This document shows, one piece after another, positions 27,912 through 36,657 of a DNA stretch of 49,161 bases. Each line of letters starts with the position of its first letter. The stretch's first letter is position 1. Below the pieces are notes generated by a model that did not search any database, was not told where the DNA came from, and worked only from the letters and a program-made list of their open reading frames with translations. This DNA is from CAZPEV01 sp964585635 (GTDB lineage: Bacteria; Zixibacteria; MSB-5A5; GN15; JAAZOE01), in the NCBI GenBank assembly GCA_964585635.1, contig CAZPEV010000004.1:1-49161 (forward strand), read 5' to 3'. The position numbers were made by a program, and so were the translations under genes.

Positions 27912-29072
27912 TTACGGGAATATAGAACTCGAAACCGCCGATTTCAAACCCTTTTTTATCCGCTTCGGTATCATCTGCTTAACCGCCTGGAGAGTCGCCA
28001 TACTCAGACGCCGCACTCGCCCGCCGACCGTCGGCGGAAACAAGACCATATCCCGCATCGTCAGATCGACCGTCGCCCAGGATTGCTTGTAATGCATGTC
28101 TCCTCGAAGCATGTCGAATCCGACGATTCCTTCGCCGATCAACTCCTGAATCGCATAATTGATAATCATATTTCCGGGACTTATCCGATTATGGGCCATG
28201 TCGAATCCGGACAAGTAGGCAAAGTAGCAGTTTCGAAAGACAAAGCCGTACAGGATGGCCACGATCAGTCCGTCGTGCCCAATCGCGAAATACCGGATGT
28301 CGAACGGGCGCTCCGTCATCTTCTGAAGCCCGGCGTGAAAAGCCTGGATTCGTTTGGCCGCCAGCGCGCCCGATTCGCCTTTATATTCCCAGCGGCAGGA
28401 GTGGAGGCGGATAAGCGTCTCCAGCAGTTCATCAGCGGCGGCTTCAGTCTGATAACTGTATCCGCCGGCGCGATCCATATAATTCTGATTGTTGCTCAAA
28501 TTCTTCCGAAGCTTTTTCTTCAGGCTTTTCAGGAAAGGGTCGTAGGATGATTCCAATCGGGTAAATAGGGCCGTCTTTGATTCATACGTCGCCTGTGAGA
28601 AACCCTGCCGGATCAGGTACGCGCGCAGGATAAACAGACAGGTTCCGGGGCGGACGTTGTGCAGGTCAAGAAGGGCGCCCCGCTTTCTCAGATAGCCGGC
28701 CAGCGCCGGAACGACCGTCGAAAGATGCCGCTCGCGGACAAGACAGGCGTTGTAGTCGGTGATTGCGCCTCCCAGGGGGGCCAGCGCCTCGGCCGGGAGC
28801 AGACTGCCCAGCCTGATCCGGACCCGATGCAGGGGCAGAAGACCGACCAGACGGTCGCCATGATAGGCGGCCAGGATGACCAGGTCGCGGCCGTCGGCCA
28901 GAAGGCGGGCGCACTGGTACTGCCATTCCCAGGCGTCGAACACGGTCGGGCGGATGGCCGCCATTAGCAGCTCATTCCAGGCCGGCTTCAGTGCCTCCAT
29001 TTCGGCCAGGTCGCCGACGGGGCGGATGTCAATGGCTGGTTGCGGTTGCGGCAAGCGCATCCTCAGCGTCAT
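27912..29072 (-). CDS. CelD/BioF2-like GNAT acyltransferase
   Basis: This is a third CelD-like acyltransferase in the locus, 386 residues long. It shows FDAWEWQYQCARLLADGRDL, VILAAYHGDRLVGLLPLHRV, SLKKKLRKNLSNNQNY (basic helix equivalent to that of its paralogues), the GNAT core YFAIGHDGLIVAILYGFVF, and NRISPGNMIINYAIQELI. The C-terminal half ends in a cationic tail (MIPKRIKKGLKSAV). The gene overlaps the end of the upstream ligase/polymerase gene by 44 bases (or 32 if it starts at the ATG at 29060). An overlap this long is unusual but both frames are clearly coding. Predicted to acylate the polysaccharide or an intermediate; acyl group unknown. Confidence 0.82.
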   Translation of the reverse strand: MTLRMRLPQPQPAIDIRPVGDLAEMEALKPAWNELLMAAIRPTVFDAWEWQYQCARLLADGRDLVILAAYHGDRLVGLLPLHRVRIRLGSLLPAEALAPLGGAITDYNACLVRERHLSTVVPALAGYLRKRGALLDLHNVRPGTCLFILRAYLIRQGFSQATYESKTALFTRLESSYDPFLKSLKKKLRKNLSNNQNYMDRAGGYSYQTEAAADELLETLIRLHSCRWEYKGESGALAAKRIQAFHAGLQKMTERPFDIRYFAIGHDGLIVAILYGFVFRNCYFAYLSGFDMAHNRISPGNMIINYAIQELIGEGIVGFDMLRGDMHYKQSWATVDLTMRDMVLFPPTVGGRVRRLSMATLQAVKQMIPKRIKKGLKSAVSSSIFP

Positions 29073-30549
29073 AAGTCATCTTTTGCGCCAACAGATAAAT
29101 GGCCGACGCCCAGGCCGAAAATTGAAACAGGTGCGGATAATAGGTGGCGGTGATGAACTGCCCCGCCACGATATATCCGACCAGGGCGACGTCCACGGCA
29201 TGGGTAAGGTTGATCAATATCCTGGCCTCGTTCACCTTACGCAGCATCTGCCGGCTTTTCTTGTTGATCCAGAAGATGGCCGCGATGAAGAGAAGATAGG
29301 CCGTTATTCCCACCATTCCCAGTTCGGCGATAACCTGGACGAACACGTTATGCGGCGAGGTGTACGAACTGAGATCTCCCGCGGCGCGGTAGGCGCCATA
29401 GGCATTGGCGAAATTGCCGGTGCCGACGCCGAACAGCGGATGGCCCGCCACCATCGATATCGCCGCCCGCCAGACCTGGAAACGGATTTGCACCGAATCG
29501 TCGCTCTTGTATTCCCCGATCGACTTGATGCGGTCGACATATTGGCCCGATACCAGGTAGAAGGCCGGACCCGACAATATGGCGATGACGGCGAGGCCGA
29601 CCAGAAGCTTCCTTTCCTTGTACAATATGTACAGCAGCGTGGCGATAAATCCCACAAACGCCCCCCGCGAGCCGGTGAAGACGATCGACACCAAGAACAC
29701 GCCGGTCAGAATCAGGAAGACCGCCTTCATGAATCTGTTTCGCACCGATCGGAAAAGATAATACGTCAGGGGATAGGCGATGCACAATCCCAGCCCCAGC
29801 TCGGAGGCGTTGGCGTAAAAGAAACTTGAGTATCCGCCGACGCCGTTGACGTTCTCGACCGCTTCTTTCATCGGGCCGCTGCCGCCCAGCACCGTCGCCC
29901 CGTTGATAATGATGCCGTAGCCGCCCTTGCCGGTCGTCCGATTTATTCCCACGAACAGGTAGGTATAAATCTGAACCAGGCTGACAAAGGCGACCGAGTA
30001 GGCATAGTAGCGGAAATAGCGGGTGATGCGCGGCAGGCTGTCAAGGAGCAGGATGGCGGCAAAGTAAAAAACCGCCACCTTGAGCAGCTCCCCGGTGGTC
30101 TCGATCGATGAGCTGAACCAGAAGGAGGTGACGTTGGACAATATCGCCGACACCAGGAAGGCCAAAAACAGCTTATCGTTGCGCAGCAGCGTCAGCTCGG
30201 TCTGGCCGCGCAGCTTGCGATGAATGGCCAGGCTGATAACGGTGGCGGCCAGAAGGGAAATGTTGGGTCGGAGCGCCACCAAAAAAGGAAACAGGTCTTG
30301 CGGTCGGATATAGGTGACGAACATGTACAAGTACAGGCCGATGATCGGATATTTCAATACCAAAACGATGAACATGACGATGAAGATCGGGCCGATGACG
30401 TAATACGGCTTGACGAAAAACAGCAAGACCCCGCCGACCACCGCCAGACTGAGGGCGGCCACATATAACCCCCGGTGAAATGGCGCCGAGGGGATATACG
30501 ATTTCCTCTGGCCGAAATCGCTCTGGTGCTGGACAATCGGCTCAGCCAT
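29029..30549 (-). CDS. O-antigen ligase/polymerase-type membrane protein (Wzy/WaaL-like)
   Basis: This is a polytopic inner-membrane protein with about 10-12 hydrophobic helices and the large periplasmic loop of the O-antigen ligase (Wzy_C) family. Visible are the short cytoplasmic N-terminus, RPQDLFPFLVALRPN, GGYSSFFYANASELGLGL, SIVFTGSRGAFVGF and, after the loop, GHPLFGVGTGNFANAYG and TSPHNVFVQVIAELGMVG, the conserved PHN...ELG block. The RPQD segment and this layout resemble the 'O-glycosylation ligase, exosortase-associated' subgroup. It would join lipid-linked repeat units to one another or to an acceptor on the periplasmic side. A 108-base gap before it contains a TGCCGTT/AACGGCA hairpin (30631-30648), the only sizeable break in the upper half of the operon. 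Confidence 0.85.
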   Translation of the reverse strand: MAEPIVQHQSDFGQRKSYIPSAPFHRGLYVAALSLAVVGGVLLFFVKPYYVIGPIFIVMFIVLVLKYPIIGLYLYMFVTYIRPQDLFPFLVALRPNISLLAATVISLAIHRKLRGQTELTLLRNDKLFLAFLVSAILSNVTSFWFSSSIETTGELLKVAVFYFAAILLLDSLPRITRYFRYYAYSVAFVSLVQIYTYLFVGINRTTGKGGYGIIINGATVLGGSGPMKEAVENVNGVGGYSSFFYANASELGLGLCIAYPLTYYLFRSVRNRFMKAVFLILTGVFLVSIVFTGSRGAFVGFIATLLYILYKERKLLVGLAVIAILSGPAFYLVSGQYVDRIKSIGEYKSDDSVQIRFQVWRAAISMVAGHPLFGVGTGNFANAYGAYRAAGDLSSYTSPHNVFVQVIAELGMVGITAYLLFIAAIFWINKKSRQMLRKVNEARILINLTHAVDVALVGYIVAGQFITATYYPHLFQFSAWASAIYLLAQKMTYDAEDALAATATSH

Positions 30550-30630
30550 TCACGTCAACCATACCCTATCGTTTTTCATCCCCCAAAACGACTCACCCCG
30601 CCGGACCACCCCGAAATATCGACTCAACAA

Positions 30631-30648
30631 TGCCGTTTGCCAACGGCA
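30631..30648 (-). other. Small hairpin in the operon's intergenic gap
   Basis: TGCCGTT (30631-30637) and AACGGCA (30642-30648) form a perfect 7-bp stem with a 4-base loop in the gap after the GT4 gene. No T-run follows on either strand, so it is more likely an mRNA-stability or processing element than a terminator. Confidence 0.3.
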
Positions 30649-30657
30649 ACCACAGCC

Positions 30658-32022
30658 TCATGCTATTGTGGCGCCTGACAAGATCTGGTCTGCCCGTGCC
30701 GCCAGCCGCTGCCACTCAAAGCCGATGATATAGTCAAGGTGGGGGGACGCCGTCAACGTCCCTGATCGCTTTCGACGAATCATCTCCTCGATGCGGTCGG
30801 CGATGCCGGACGGATCATCAAGTGATACGAACGTTTCCAGCCCGGATTGACCCAGCATTTGATGGGTCGTCCCCTCGATGCCGGCGTGGAGAATCGGCTT
30901 TCCGAGCCGCATATACTCGAAGATTTTCCCCGGCAGGGCGCCCACGTGATAGTAGGCTGTGCCGCCGGTGAGAAGATACATGACATCATAGCCTGAATAA
31001 GCCGTGATAAGGTCATCATGGGGTTTGAAGCCCAGGTTGGCGACCAGCTCGCCGACCGCGTGCGCCAGGACCAGACGGTCGAACGATTCATCGGAGAATC
31101 CGATAATGGTCAACTGCAGGTCGGCGGATCGATATCCCCGGTCGGCCAACGTCTTCAGCGCCGCCGCCGTGCTGTCGCCGGAATGGGGATACATGCTGCC
31201 GACATACAGCAGGCGGAGGGGGCCGCCGGAGACGACCGCCGGCGAGGCCGCCGCCTCAGCAAAATCGGCCTCGTTGTAGCCATTGGTGATGACGGACAAT
31301 TTGTGGCGAGGCATTTCCGGGAGGCGGGCCAGGAGGCGATCGACGTCGCCCGGACTCATGTTGATCACCGCCCGCGACCGCCGCAGCACCTTCCGCTCCA
31401 GAAACTTCTCTATCTTTTCGCGCACCCGATAGCGATACGGCTGGTTGTCGGTCCAACTGTTTCGAAAGTCGGTCACGTAGGCGGCGCCCGTCAGATACGA
31501 CAGCATCAGCCCCATGATCTGCACCGATTGCGGCGGAGAGGTGGCCAGAAGGTGAGAAATCTTGCGTTTCCGGATCAGGCGGACGGCCAGGGGCAGATTC
31601 TTCAGGCTCCAGATGATATAATTGTCGGGTATCAAGAGAAAGTTGTCAAGAAATCGAAAGGCCGGAGACAGCAACCCGCGCTTGATCAGCGCCAGCATCC
31701 GGTTTTTAAGCGGGATCCGGCCCGGCGCCGCCGCCACGCCGGAGGCCGCTGCCTGATACTTGGCGTAGAGCTTGCCCGACAACGACCGGGGCATAGGAGC
31801 CGAGGTGCGGATGACCGTCAACCGGGGATGAATCTCTTTGAACAACGACTCATCACTGACCGTGGACAAATGGGTCGTCGCGGTCAAAAGGGTGACGTCC
31901 CATCCCGCCTCGATCAGGTATTTGCTGAAGAAGACCGGGCGGTAGATACCGCTCGTCCGCGCCGGCGGAAAATCGATGGACACGAACAGGAGCGATTTGT
32001 TCTTATTGCCCGACTGGGTCAT
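30658..32022 (-). CDS. Glycosyltransferase family 4 (GT-B)
   Basis: This is a GT-B glycosyltransferase adding a sugar to the growing lipid-linked chain in the cytoplasm. The N-terminal acceptor domain starts SLLFVSIDFPPARTSGIYRP, and LATSPPQSVQIMGLML is the DXXX-type loop seen in WbuB-like GT4 enzymes. The C-terminal donor domain has LRLLYVGSMYPHSGD and GALPGKIFEYMRLGKPILHA, with Glu of the E-x7-E region in FEYMRLGKP. Length 454. The start overlaps the flippase stop by 20 bases. Sugar donor unknown. Confidence 0.87.
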   Translation of the reverse strand: MTQSGNKNKSLLFVSIDFPPARTSGIYRPVFFSKYLIEAGWDVTLLTATTHLSTVSDESLFKEIHPRLTVIRTSAPMPRSLSGKLYAKYQAAASGVAAAPGRIPLKNRMLALIKRGLLSPAFRFLDNFLLIPDNYIIWSLKNLPLAVRLIRKRKISHLLATSPPQSVQIMGLMLSYLTGAAYVTDFRNSWTDNQPYRYRVREKIEKFLERKVLRRSRAVINMSPGDVDRLLARLPEMPRHKLSVITNGYNEADFAEAAASPAVVSGGPLRLLYVGSMYPHSGDSTAAALKTLADRGYRSADLQLTIIGFSDESFDRLVLAHAVGELVANLGFKPHDDLITAYSGYDVMYLLTGGTAYYHVGALPGKIFEYMRLGKPILHAGIEGTTHQMLGQSGLETFVSLDDPSGIADRIEEMIRRKRSGTLTASPHLDYIIGFEWQRLAARADQILSGATIA

Positions 32023-33514
32023 TCGCTTTTCCTCTGAACCGTACCGCCCTGATCAGCGAGCCGAGCGCGGCCAGTTCATACCGATTGAATATCTTCAGCG
32101 CCAGTGCCAGCGCCCCAAACAGCACCAGCCCGGCCAGGCCCCGGATAAAGAGGGAAACGAAATGGTTGTCAATTGAAATCAACGTTCCCAATCCATACGC
32201 CGCCGCCGCGGCTATGGCGGCTTTGACATGCAGCGACAGGTTGTAGTCAATCTTGTAGAAGCGCTGGGAATAATATGCGCCGGCGATGTACCGCACCAAC
32301 AGGGCCAGGAAGGTGCTGATGACCGCGCCCCAGTAGCCGTAGATTCGGATCAGAAAGTAATAGCCGACCAAGGCCACGATCGCGCCGTAGACGTTGGCCA
32401 GGCCGCGGTAGATGGTTTTCTTCTCGAACAGGATGCCGACCGTCGAGGTGGCGGTCAGGCCGGTAAACAAAAACGCCAAAAGCAGCGGCGGCACGGCCTT
32501 GTACGCTTCATGATACTTGGGATCGGCCATGATGTAGACCAGGTCTTTGGCGCACAGGGCATAGGCGGTGATAAACCAGAGCGACCCGACCAGCATATAT
32601 TTATTGATGTAGTTGATCGTCTTGTGCCCGTCCTCCCCCTTTTTGTACAGGTCGAACATCTGGGCGTTCCAGATCAGCTCGAACGGCCCATACAACAGCG
32701 CCGGCAAAACCATCGCCAGTTTGTAGCTGAGGCTGTATATCCCCAGCACCGTCAGGCCGGTCAACCGTTCGAGGAAAAAACGGTCGCCGAAATGGATGAT
32801 AAACATCGACAGCGAGGAGACAATCAACGGCGCACCGTAACGGATCATCTCCATCGCCCGGGCCGATGATATCTTTCGCGTCAGGTGTTTGTGCATCAGC
32901 CAGGTCATGGCGATGCAGACAAAGGCGGCGGCGATGATCTGGGAATAGAGAACGCCCACGACGCCGAGTTCGAGGCCGACCACGAACACGATATTCAGAG
33001 TCACCGCGATCAGAAACCGGGCCACCGAGACAAGGGTGAAGATGGTCGACTTCTTCTCCGATTGCAGATACGACGTCCCGACTCCCGCCAGGATGTCCAA
33101 TATACCGGAACAGGCCACAATCTTGACGAAGAAGGACAACTGCTCGGGACCGGCGGTCGCCTCCTTGCTGCTGAATATCAGTCTCGAGATCGACCCGGAA
33201 AACGTGACCAGGATGCCGTTGATACAGATCGCCGCCAGGAAGACATAGAAGAAGGCGGTGCTGATGACCTCGCTTCTTTCGCCGTCGGTCTGGCAGTCGC
33301 TGTAGAAGCGGATAATGGAATTAATCAACCCCAGACCGACAATCATGTTGACCACGTACATGGTCAAGTCCAGAAGTTCCAGCACGCCGTAGTCGGCGGG
33401 GGTGAGATAGGCGGTATAAACCGGAATCATGAAAAAGCCGATCAGCTTCGACAGGTAGATGCTGGCGCCGTAGGTAATAAAATGTCGCGCCAATATTTTG
33501 AAGTCTCGTCTCAT
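32003..33514 (-). CDS. Wzx-type polysaccharide flippase (MOP superfamily)
   Basis: This is an inner-membrane flippase moving lipid-linked repeat units to the periplasm. At 503 residues it has about 12-14 hydrophobic helices and the family N-terminus HFITYGASIYLSKLIGFFMI...PADYGVLELLDL. The central region (YGAPLIVSSLSMFIIHFGDR, GIYSLSYKLAM) and the C-terminal half (YGAIVALVGYYFLIRIYGYW) are typical of polysaccharide-export proteins. ATG 33514 starts 22 bases after the deacetylase stop. Together with the Wzy-like gene it points to a Wzx/Wzy-style route rather than an ABC-transporter route. Confidence 0.9.
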   Translation of the reverse strand: MRRDFKILARHFITYGASIYLSKLIGFFMIPVYTAYLTPADYGVLELLDLTMYVVNMIVGLGLINSIIRFYSDCQTDGERSEVISTAFFYVFLAAICINGILVTFSGSISRLIFSSKEATAGPEQLSFFVKIVACSGILDILAGVGTSYLQSEKKSTIFTLVSVARFLIAVTLNIVFVVGLELGVVGVLYSQIIAAAFVCIAMTWLMHKHLTRKISSARAMEMIRYGAPLIVSSLSMFIIHFGDRFFLERLTGLTVLGIYSLSYKLAMVLPALLYGPFELIWNAQMFDLYKKGEDGHKTINYINKYMLVGSLWFITAYALCAKDLVYIMADPKYHEAYKAVPPLLLAFLFTGLTATSTVGILFEKKTIYRGLANVYGAIVALVGYYFLIRIYGYWGAVISTFLALLVRYIAGAYYSQRFYKIDYNLSLHVKAAIAAAAAYGLGTLISIDNHFVSLFIRGLAGLVLFGALALALKIFNRYELAALGSLIRAVRFRGKANDPVGQ

Positions 33515-33536
33515 GCTCGGCTCACTGCCGCCTTAT

Positions 33537-34286
33537 CTATGATTCTCTGATAAATCGATCTCTGATTTTCTTCGCCAGGTCGGTGGCGGCGCCGGCGATC
33601 CTGACCGGCGACAGCGAAGAGAAATATCCGTTCAACGGCAGCGTCGCCATCGCCCGTTTGACCTGAAACCGTCGTAGCGCCCCCATGTCGCCGGCGGTCG
33701 TATTAATTCCGGTAAACGAGGTCATGATGACGGTGTATCCGGCCGCCGTCGCGGCGGCGATGACCGACCGATTAATCCGGCCCATCGGGACGGCCAACGT
33801 CGTCACCGGCAGACCGACATTATCCTCAATCGTCTTGCGGGAGGTCTCCAAATCAGACCGCAGCTCCGCCGGGGACAGGCGGGTCAGGAAGCGATGCTGC
33901 ATCGAGTGCGACTGAATCGAAAATCCTTTGGCCGCCAAATCCCGGAGGGATGACCAGCCGAGGTAATGCTCCCGTCCCACCAGATCGACGACCACATTCA
34001 CGATCGCCCCGAGGCCGTATTTCAGCAGCGGCTCCAGGGCGATATCCATCACCGACTGATGGCCGTCATCGATGGTGATCAGAATCTGTCGCGGGGGGCC
34101 GTCCGCCTCCCGGGCCAGGGTTTCAAGCGCTGCCGGATCGATGATCTGGTAGCGGTGGGCGTCCGCCATTTGCCGGCAATGGGTCTCCAGCGTCTCCGCC
34201 GTCACCGAATAGGACCAGTCCTCGTCCTTGATTCCGTATGGTCGGCCGCGGTCGAAATAATGATATGTCAGGACCAGCAGATTCAT
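33537..34286 (-). CDS. Polysaccharide deacetylase (NodB domain)
   Basis: This is the second CE4-type deacetylase of the locus, 249 residues, with no signal peptide. The motifs are LITIDDGHQSV (motif 1; DDGH rather than DDGY), SHSMQHRFL (motif 2, HxxxH-like metal site) and AVPMGRIN (motif 3, Met-Gly-Arg in place of the usual PxG/YP.G, a weaker match). The altered motif 3 may mean a different substrate or weaker activity. It lies three bases from the GT2 gene and 22 from the flippase, within the operon. Confidence 0.82.
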   Translation of the reverse strand: MNLLVLTYHYFDRGRPYGIKDEDWSYSVTAETLETHCRQMADAHRYQIIDPAALETLAREADGPPRQILITIDDGHQSVMDIALEPLLKYGLGAIVNVVVDLVGREHYLGWSSLRDLAAKGFSIQSHSMQHRFLTRLSPAELRSDLETSRKTIEDNVGLPVTTLAVPMGRINRSVIAAATAAGYTVIMTSFTGINTTAGDMGALRRFQVKRAMATLPLNGYFSSLSPVRIAGAATDLAKKIRDRFIRES

Positions 34287-34289
34287 CGC

Positions 34290-35453
34290 CTACCTATGCG
34301 TTGGCTCCCACGTCTGCGGTTTTCGGCCGGTCACGACCTGATACCAGGCCGCCATGACGGCAACCATCGACAGCAGCACGAAGCTGGCCGTCCGAAACGG
34401 CTTGGTCCATGGCGAACGGCCGCCGATGACGAATCCCGCCAGCCCCAGCAGCATCAGGGCCGCGTAGGCGGCGACTGCGGCTTGATACACAGCCGACCGA
34501 TTCCATGACATGATACCTAAAAGTATATTAAGGATAACGATAAAAGGAAACAGCCATTTGAGCGCCTTGTGCGACCAGAGCTGCCAGGCAAAGACCGGGT
34601 AGCGGAAGGGATTTAGAAGCGCCCGGTTGGCCAGCGCTGTCCGAATGCCGGCCCGGATGATCCGTGTCCGGCGCGCCAGCTCCGCCCCTGATGATTTCAC
34701 CATCGGCACATACCCGACCAGATCAGCGCAATGAATGACCCGGTATCCTTGTCGGTAGACGCGCAATGGCAGGGCAAAGTCATCGGCTTCATCGGGTCCA
34801 TAGGCGCGGAATAATCCCCGTCGCACCGCAAAGAATGATCCCGAGGCCGAGACCAGCGAATTCAACCGGCTCTCCCGTTGACGGATCGTCATCTCATAAT
34901 CGATGTACTGATGCTGCGCCAGGGGGCTGCGATCATGCTCATCGACCCAGACGTCGCGGCTGGAGACGAGGCCGACCGTGGGATCCCCAAAGCATGACAA
35001 TATTTTTGCCATGATGTCGGATTCGGTTGTCACCGAACAGTCGGTAAAGACCAAAATCGCGCCGCCGGCCCGTTCCACCGCCTCCCGCAGAACCGCGATT
35101 TTTCCCCCCCGCCGATCAAGTCGGAACCAGCGCAGACGGCCGTCCTGTCGGGCGGCCTCGGCCAGGACCCGATCGGTGCCGTCGGTCGAGGCGTCGGAGC
35201 CGATGACAAACTCGATCTTGTCGCCGTCGTAGATCACGCCGCGAAGGTTTGCCAGCTTGGCGGCGATGTTCCGTTCCTCATTATACGCGGCCACGATGAA
35301 CGACACCTTTGGCCGATCGGCCGGTAAAGGACGAGGTTTTTCTTTCATAAACATGGTCAAGAGGGCCAGCATGATCGGATATCCCGCCAGCGTGTATAGC
35401 AGCAGGAGCGTCGTGAGCCAAAAGAACAGCTCTGATGTGGACATCTCAGGCAT
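34290..35453 (-). CDS. Membrane-bound glycosyltransferase family 2
   Basis: This is a processive-type GT2. It has an N-terminal membrane helix (FFWLTTLLLLYTLAGYPIML), the GT-A fold with SFIVAAYNEERNIAAKL, the nucleotide-binding GSDASTDGTDRVL, FTDCSV at the DxD position, a DEADDFALPLRVYRQG region (acid in the ED position) and RRTRIIRAG in the place of the Q/RxxRW motif. Two or three C-terminal helices follow (LFPFIVILNILLGIMSW, AAYAALMLLGLAGFVIGG, FVLLSMVAVMAAWY). The start at ATG 35453 has AAGG six bases upstream and overlaps the preceding gene by 8 bases; ATG 35444 is an alternative. A much longer open frame reaching 35636 would overlap that gene by 190 bases and has non-coding composition. 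Confidence 0.87.
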   Translation of the reverse strand: MPEMSTSELFFWLTTLLLLYTLAGYPIMLALLTMFMKEKPRPLPADRPKVSFIVAAYNEERNIAAKLANLRGVIYDGDKIEFVIGSDASTDGTDRVLAEAARQDGRLRWFRLDRRGGKIAVLREAVERAGGAILVFTDCSVTTESDIMAKILSCFGDPTVGLVSSRDVWVDEHDRSPLAQHQYIDYEMTIRQRESRLNSLVSASGSFFAVRRGLFRAYGPDEADDFALPLRVYRQGYRVIHCADLVGYVPMVKSSGAELARRTRIIRAGIRTALANRALLNPFRYPVFAWQLWSHKALKWLFPFIVILNILLGIMSWNRSAVYQAAVAAYAALMLLGLAGFVIGGRSPWTKPFRTASFVLLSMVAVMAAWYQVVTGRKPQTWEPTHR

Positions 35454-36657
35454 CGGCCACCTTTTGCCACAATTCCGCCAGCGGGCGCGCCGCCTGACGC
35501 CATGAATATCGCGCCTGAACCAGTTCTCGGCCGCGTTGCGCCAGCCTATTCCATAGACCATCGTTTCCGAGCAGTTCGGTGACGGCGGCGGCGAACGCGG
35601 CCGGGTCATCCCGGATGATGATCGATTCCCCGTCAACCACCGCCAGCCCCTCGGCTCCCTTGGAGGTCGATACCACCGGCAGGCCGGAGGCCATCGCCTC
35701 CAGAATCTTCAACCGCGATCCCCCGCCGATGCGCAAGGGAACCATCATTACCCTGGCCGCATGAAGGAAGGGCTGAATCTCAGGGACATCGGCCCTCAGC
35801 ACAACTCCCGCCAAGCTCGACGCCAGGTTTTTCAGCATGGGGCTGGGATGTCGTCCAACTATGGTGATCGCGTCCTCCGGACGATGCCGGCGCAGGTGCG
35901 GATAAATCTCCCGCACAAAATAGGTCAATCCATCAAGATTGGGGTGCCAATCGAGCGAGCCGGTGAACACCACCCCGGAGCGGCTACCCGCCGGCCGATC
36001 GGTGGCGTAGGCCGCCGGATCCACCCCGTTTTCGACCACGATGATACGCTCGGCTGGAAAAGAGCGCGCCAGCTTGCGCTTGTCCGCCTCCGAAACCGTG
36101 ACGACATGGTCGTAGAATTTATTCAGGTTGTCCTCCAGCCTGGTGACCTTATGATATTGATTCTGACGATAGATACGGGTCAAAGCCCCCCGCGCATGCT
36201 CGACATATCCGGCCCAGATCGTCTGCTCTATGTTGTGCTCGGTCAGAATAAGACGTTTCTTATCCAGCCCGATCAAATTGCCGCTCATCGAGATGGAATC
36301 ACAATGAATGACATCGTAGTTACTTTCCGCCAGCAGCCGATCAAGGCGGTGCCGATAGGCGGGGAAGGTGTAATGGCGGGTCAGGTATGGTTCCGATGAA
36401 ACGAACGCCAACGCCGCATCAATTCCCTTTCCCGACCGGCTGCCCAGACGCCTGTGCCGAAGCAGATGGCACCGAATGCCGGCCTCCTCGATTGGACGAA
36501 CCAAGGCTTCATCCGCGGGCGACGCGATCACGGTCAGCAGTTCGATGTCATATTCCGCCGCCAGCGTTTTCATCAGGTTGAAGGTCCGAATCTTGGCGCC
36601 GGTGACCAGGGGATAGGGGACCGCGCCCGTCAGGATAAGCACCTTAGGCTTTGACAT
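35446..36657 (-). CDS. Glycosyltransferase family 4, resembling PEP-CTERM/XrtA-locus sugar transferases
   Basis: This GT-B enzyme has the opening KVLILTGAVPYPLVTGAKIRTFNLMKTLAA, similar in pattern to the TIGR03087-type glycosyltransferases of exosortase-associated EPS loci. The middle has HCDSISMSGNL and TEHNIEQTIW. The donor domain has VVFTGSLDWHPNLDGL and PLRIGGGSRLKILEAMASGL, where the Glu marks the donor-binding E-x7-E region. Length 403. The start overlaps the upstream GT4 gene by 14 bases. Sugar specificity cannot be read from the sequence. Confidence 0.88.
   Translation of the reverse strand: MSKPKVLILTGAVPYPLVTGAKIRTFNLMKTLAAEYDIELLTVIASPADEALVRPIEEAGIRCHLLRHRRLGSRSGKGIDAALAFVSSEPYLTRHYTFPAYRHRLDRLLAESNYDVIHCDSISMSGNLIGLDKKRLILTEHNIEQTIWAGYVEHARGALTRIYRQNQYHKVTRLEDNLNKFYDHVVTVSEADKRKLARSFPAERIIVVENGVDPAAYATDRPAGSRSGVVFTGSLDWHPNLDGLTYFVREIYPHLRRHRPEDAITIVGRHPSPMLKNLASSLAGVVLRADVPEIQPFLHAARVMMVPLRIGGGSRLKILEAMASGLPVVSTSKGAEGLAVVDGESIIIRDDPAAFAAAVTELLGNDGLWNRLAQRGRELVQARYSWRQAARPLAELWQKVADA

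Noticed and set aside
34290..35636. Longer GT2 protein starting at 35636
   Set aside because: The extra 61 residues are antisense-like and Arg-rich, and overlap the preceding glycosyltransferase by 190 bases; ATG 35453 fits operon spacing.
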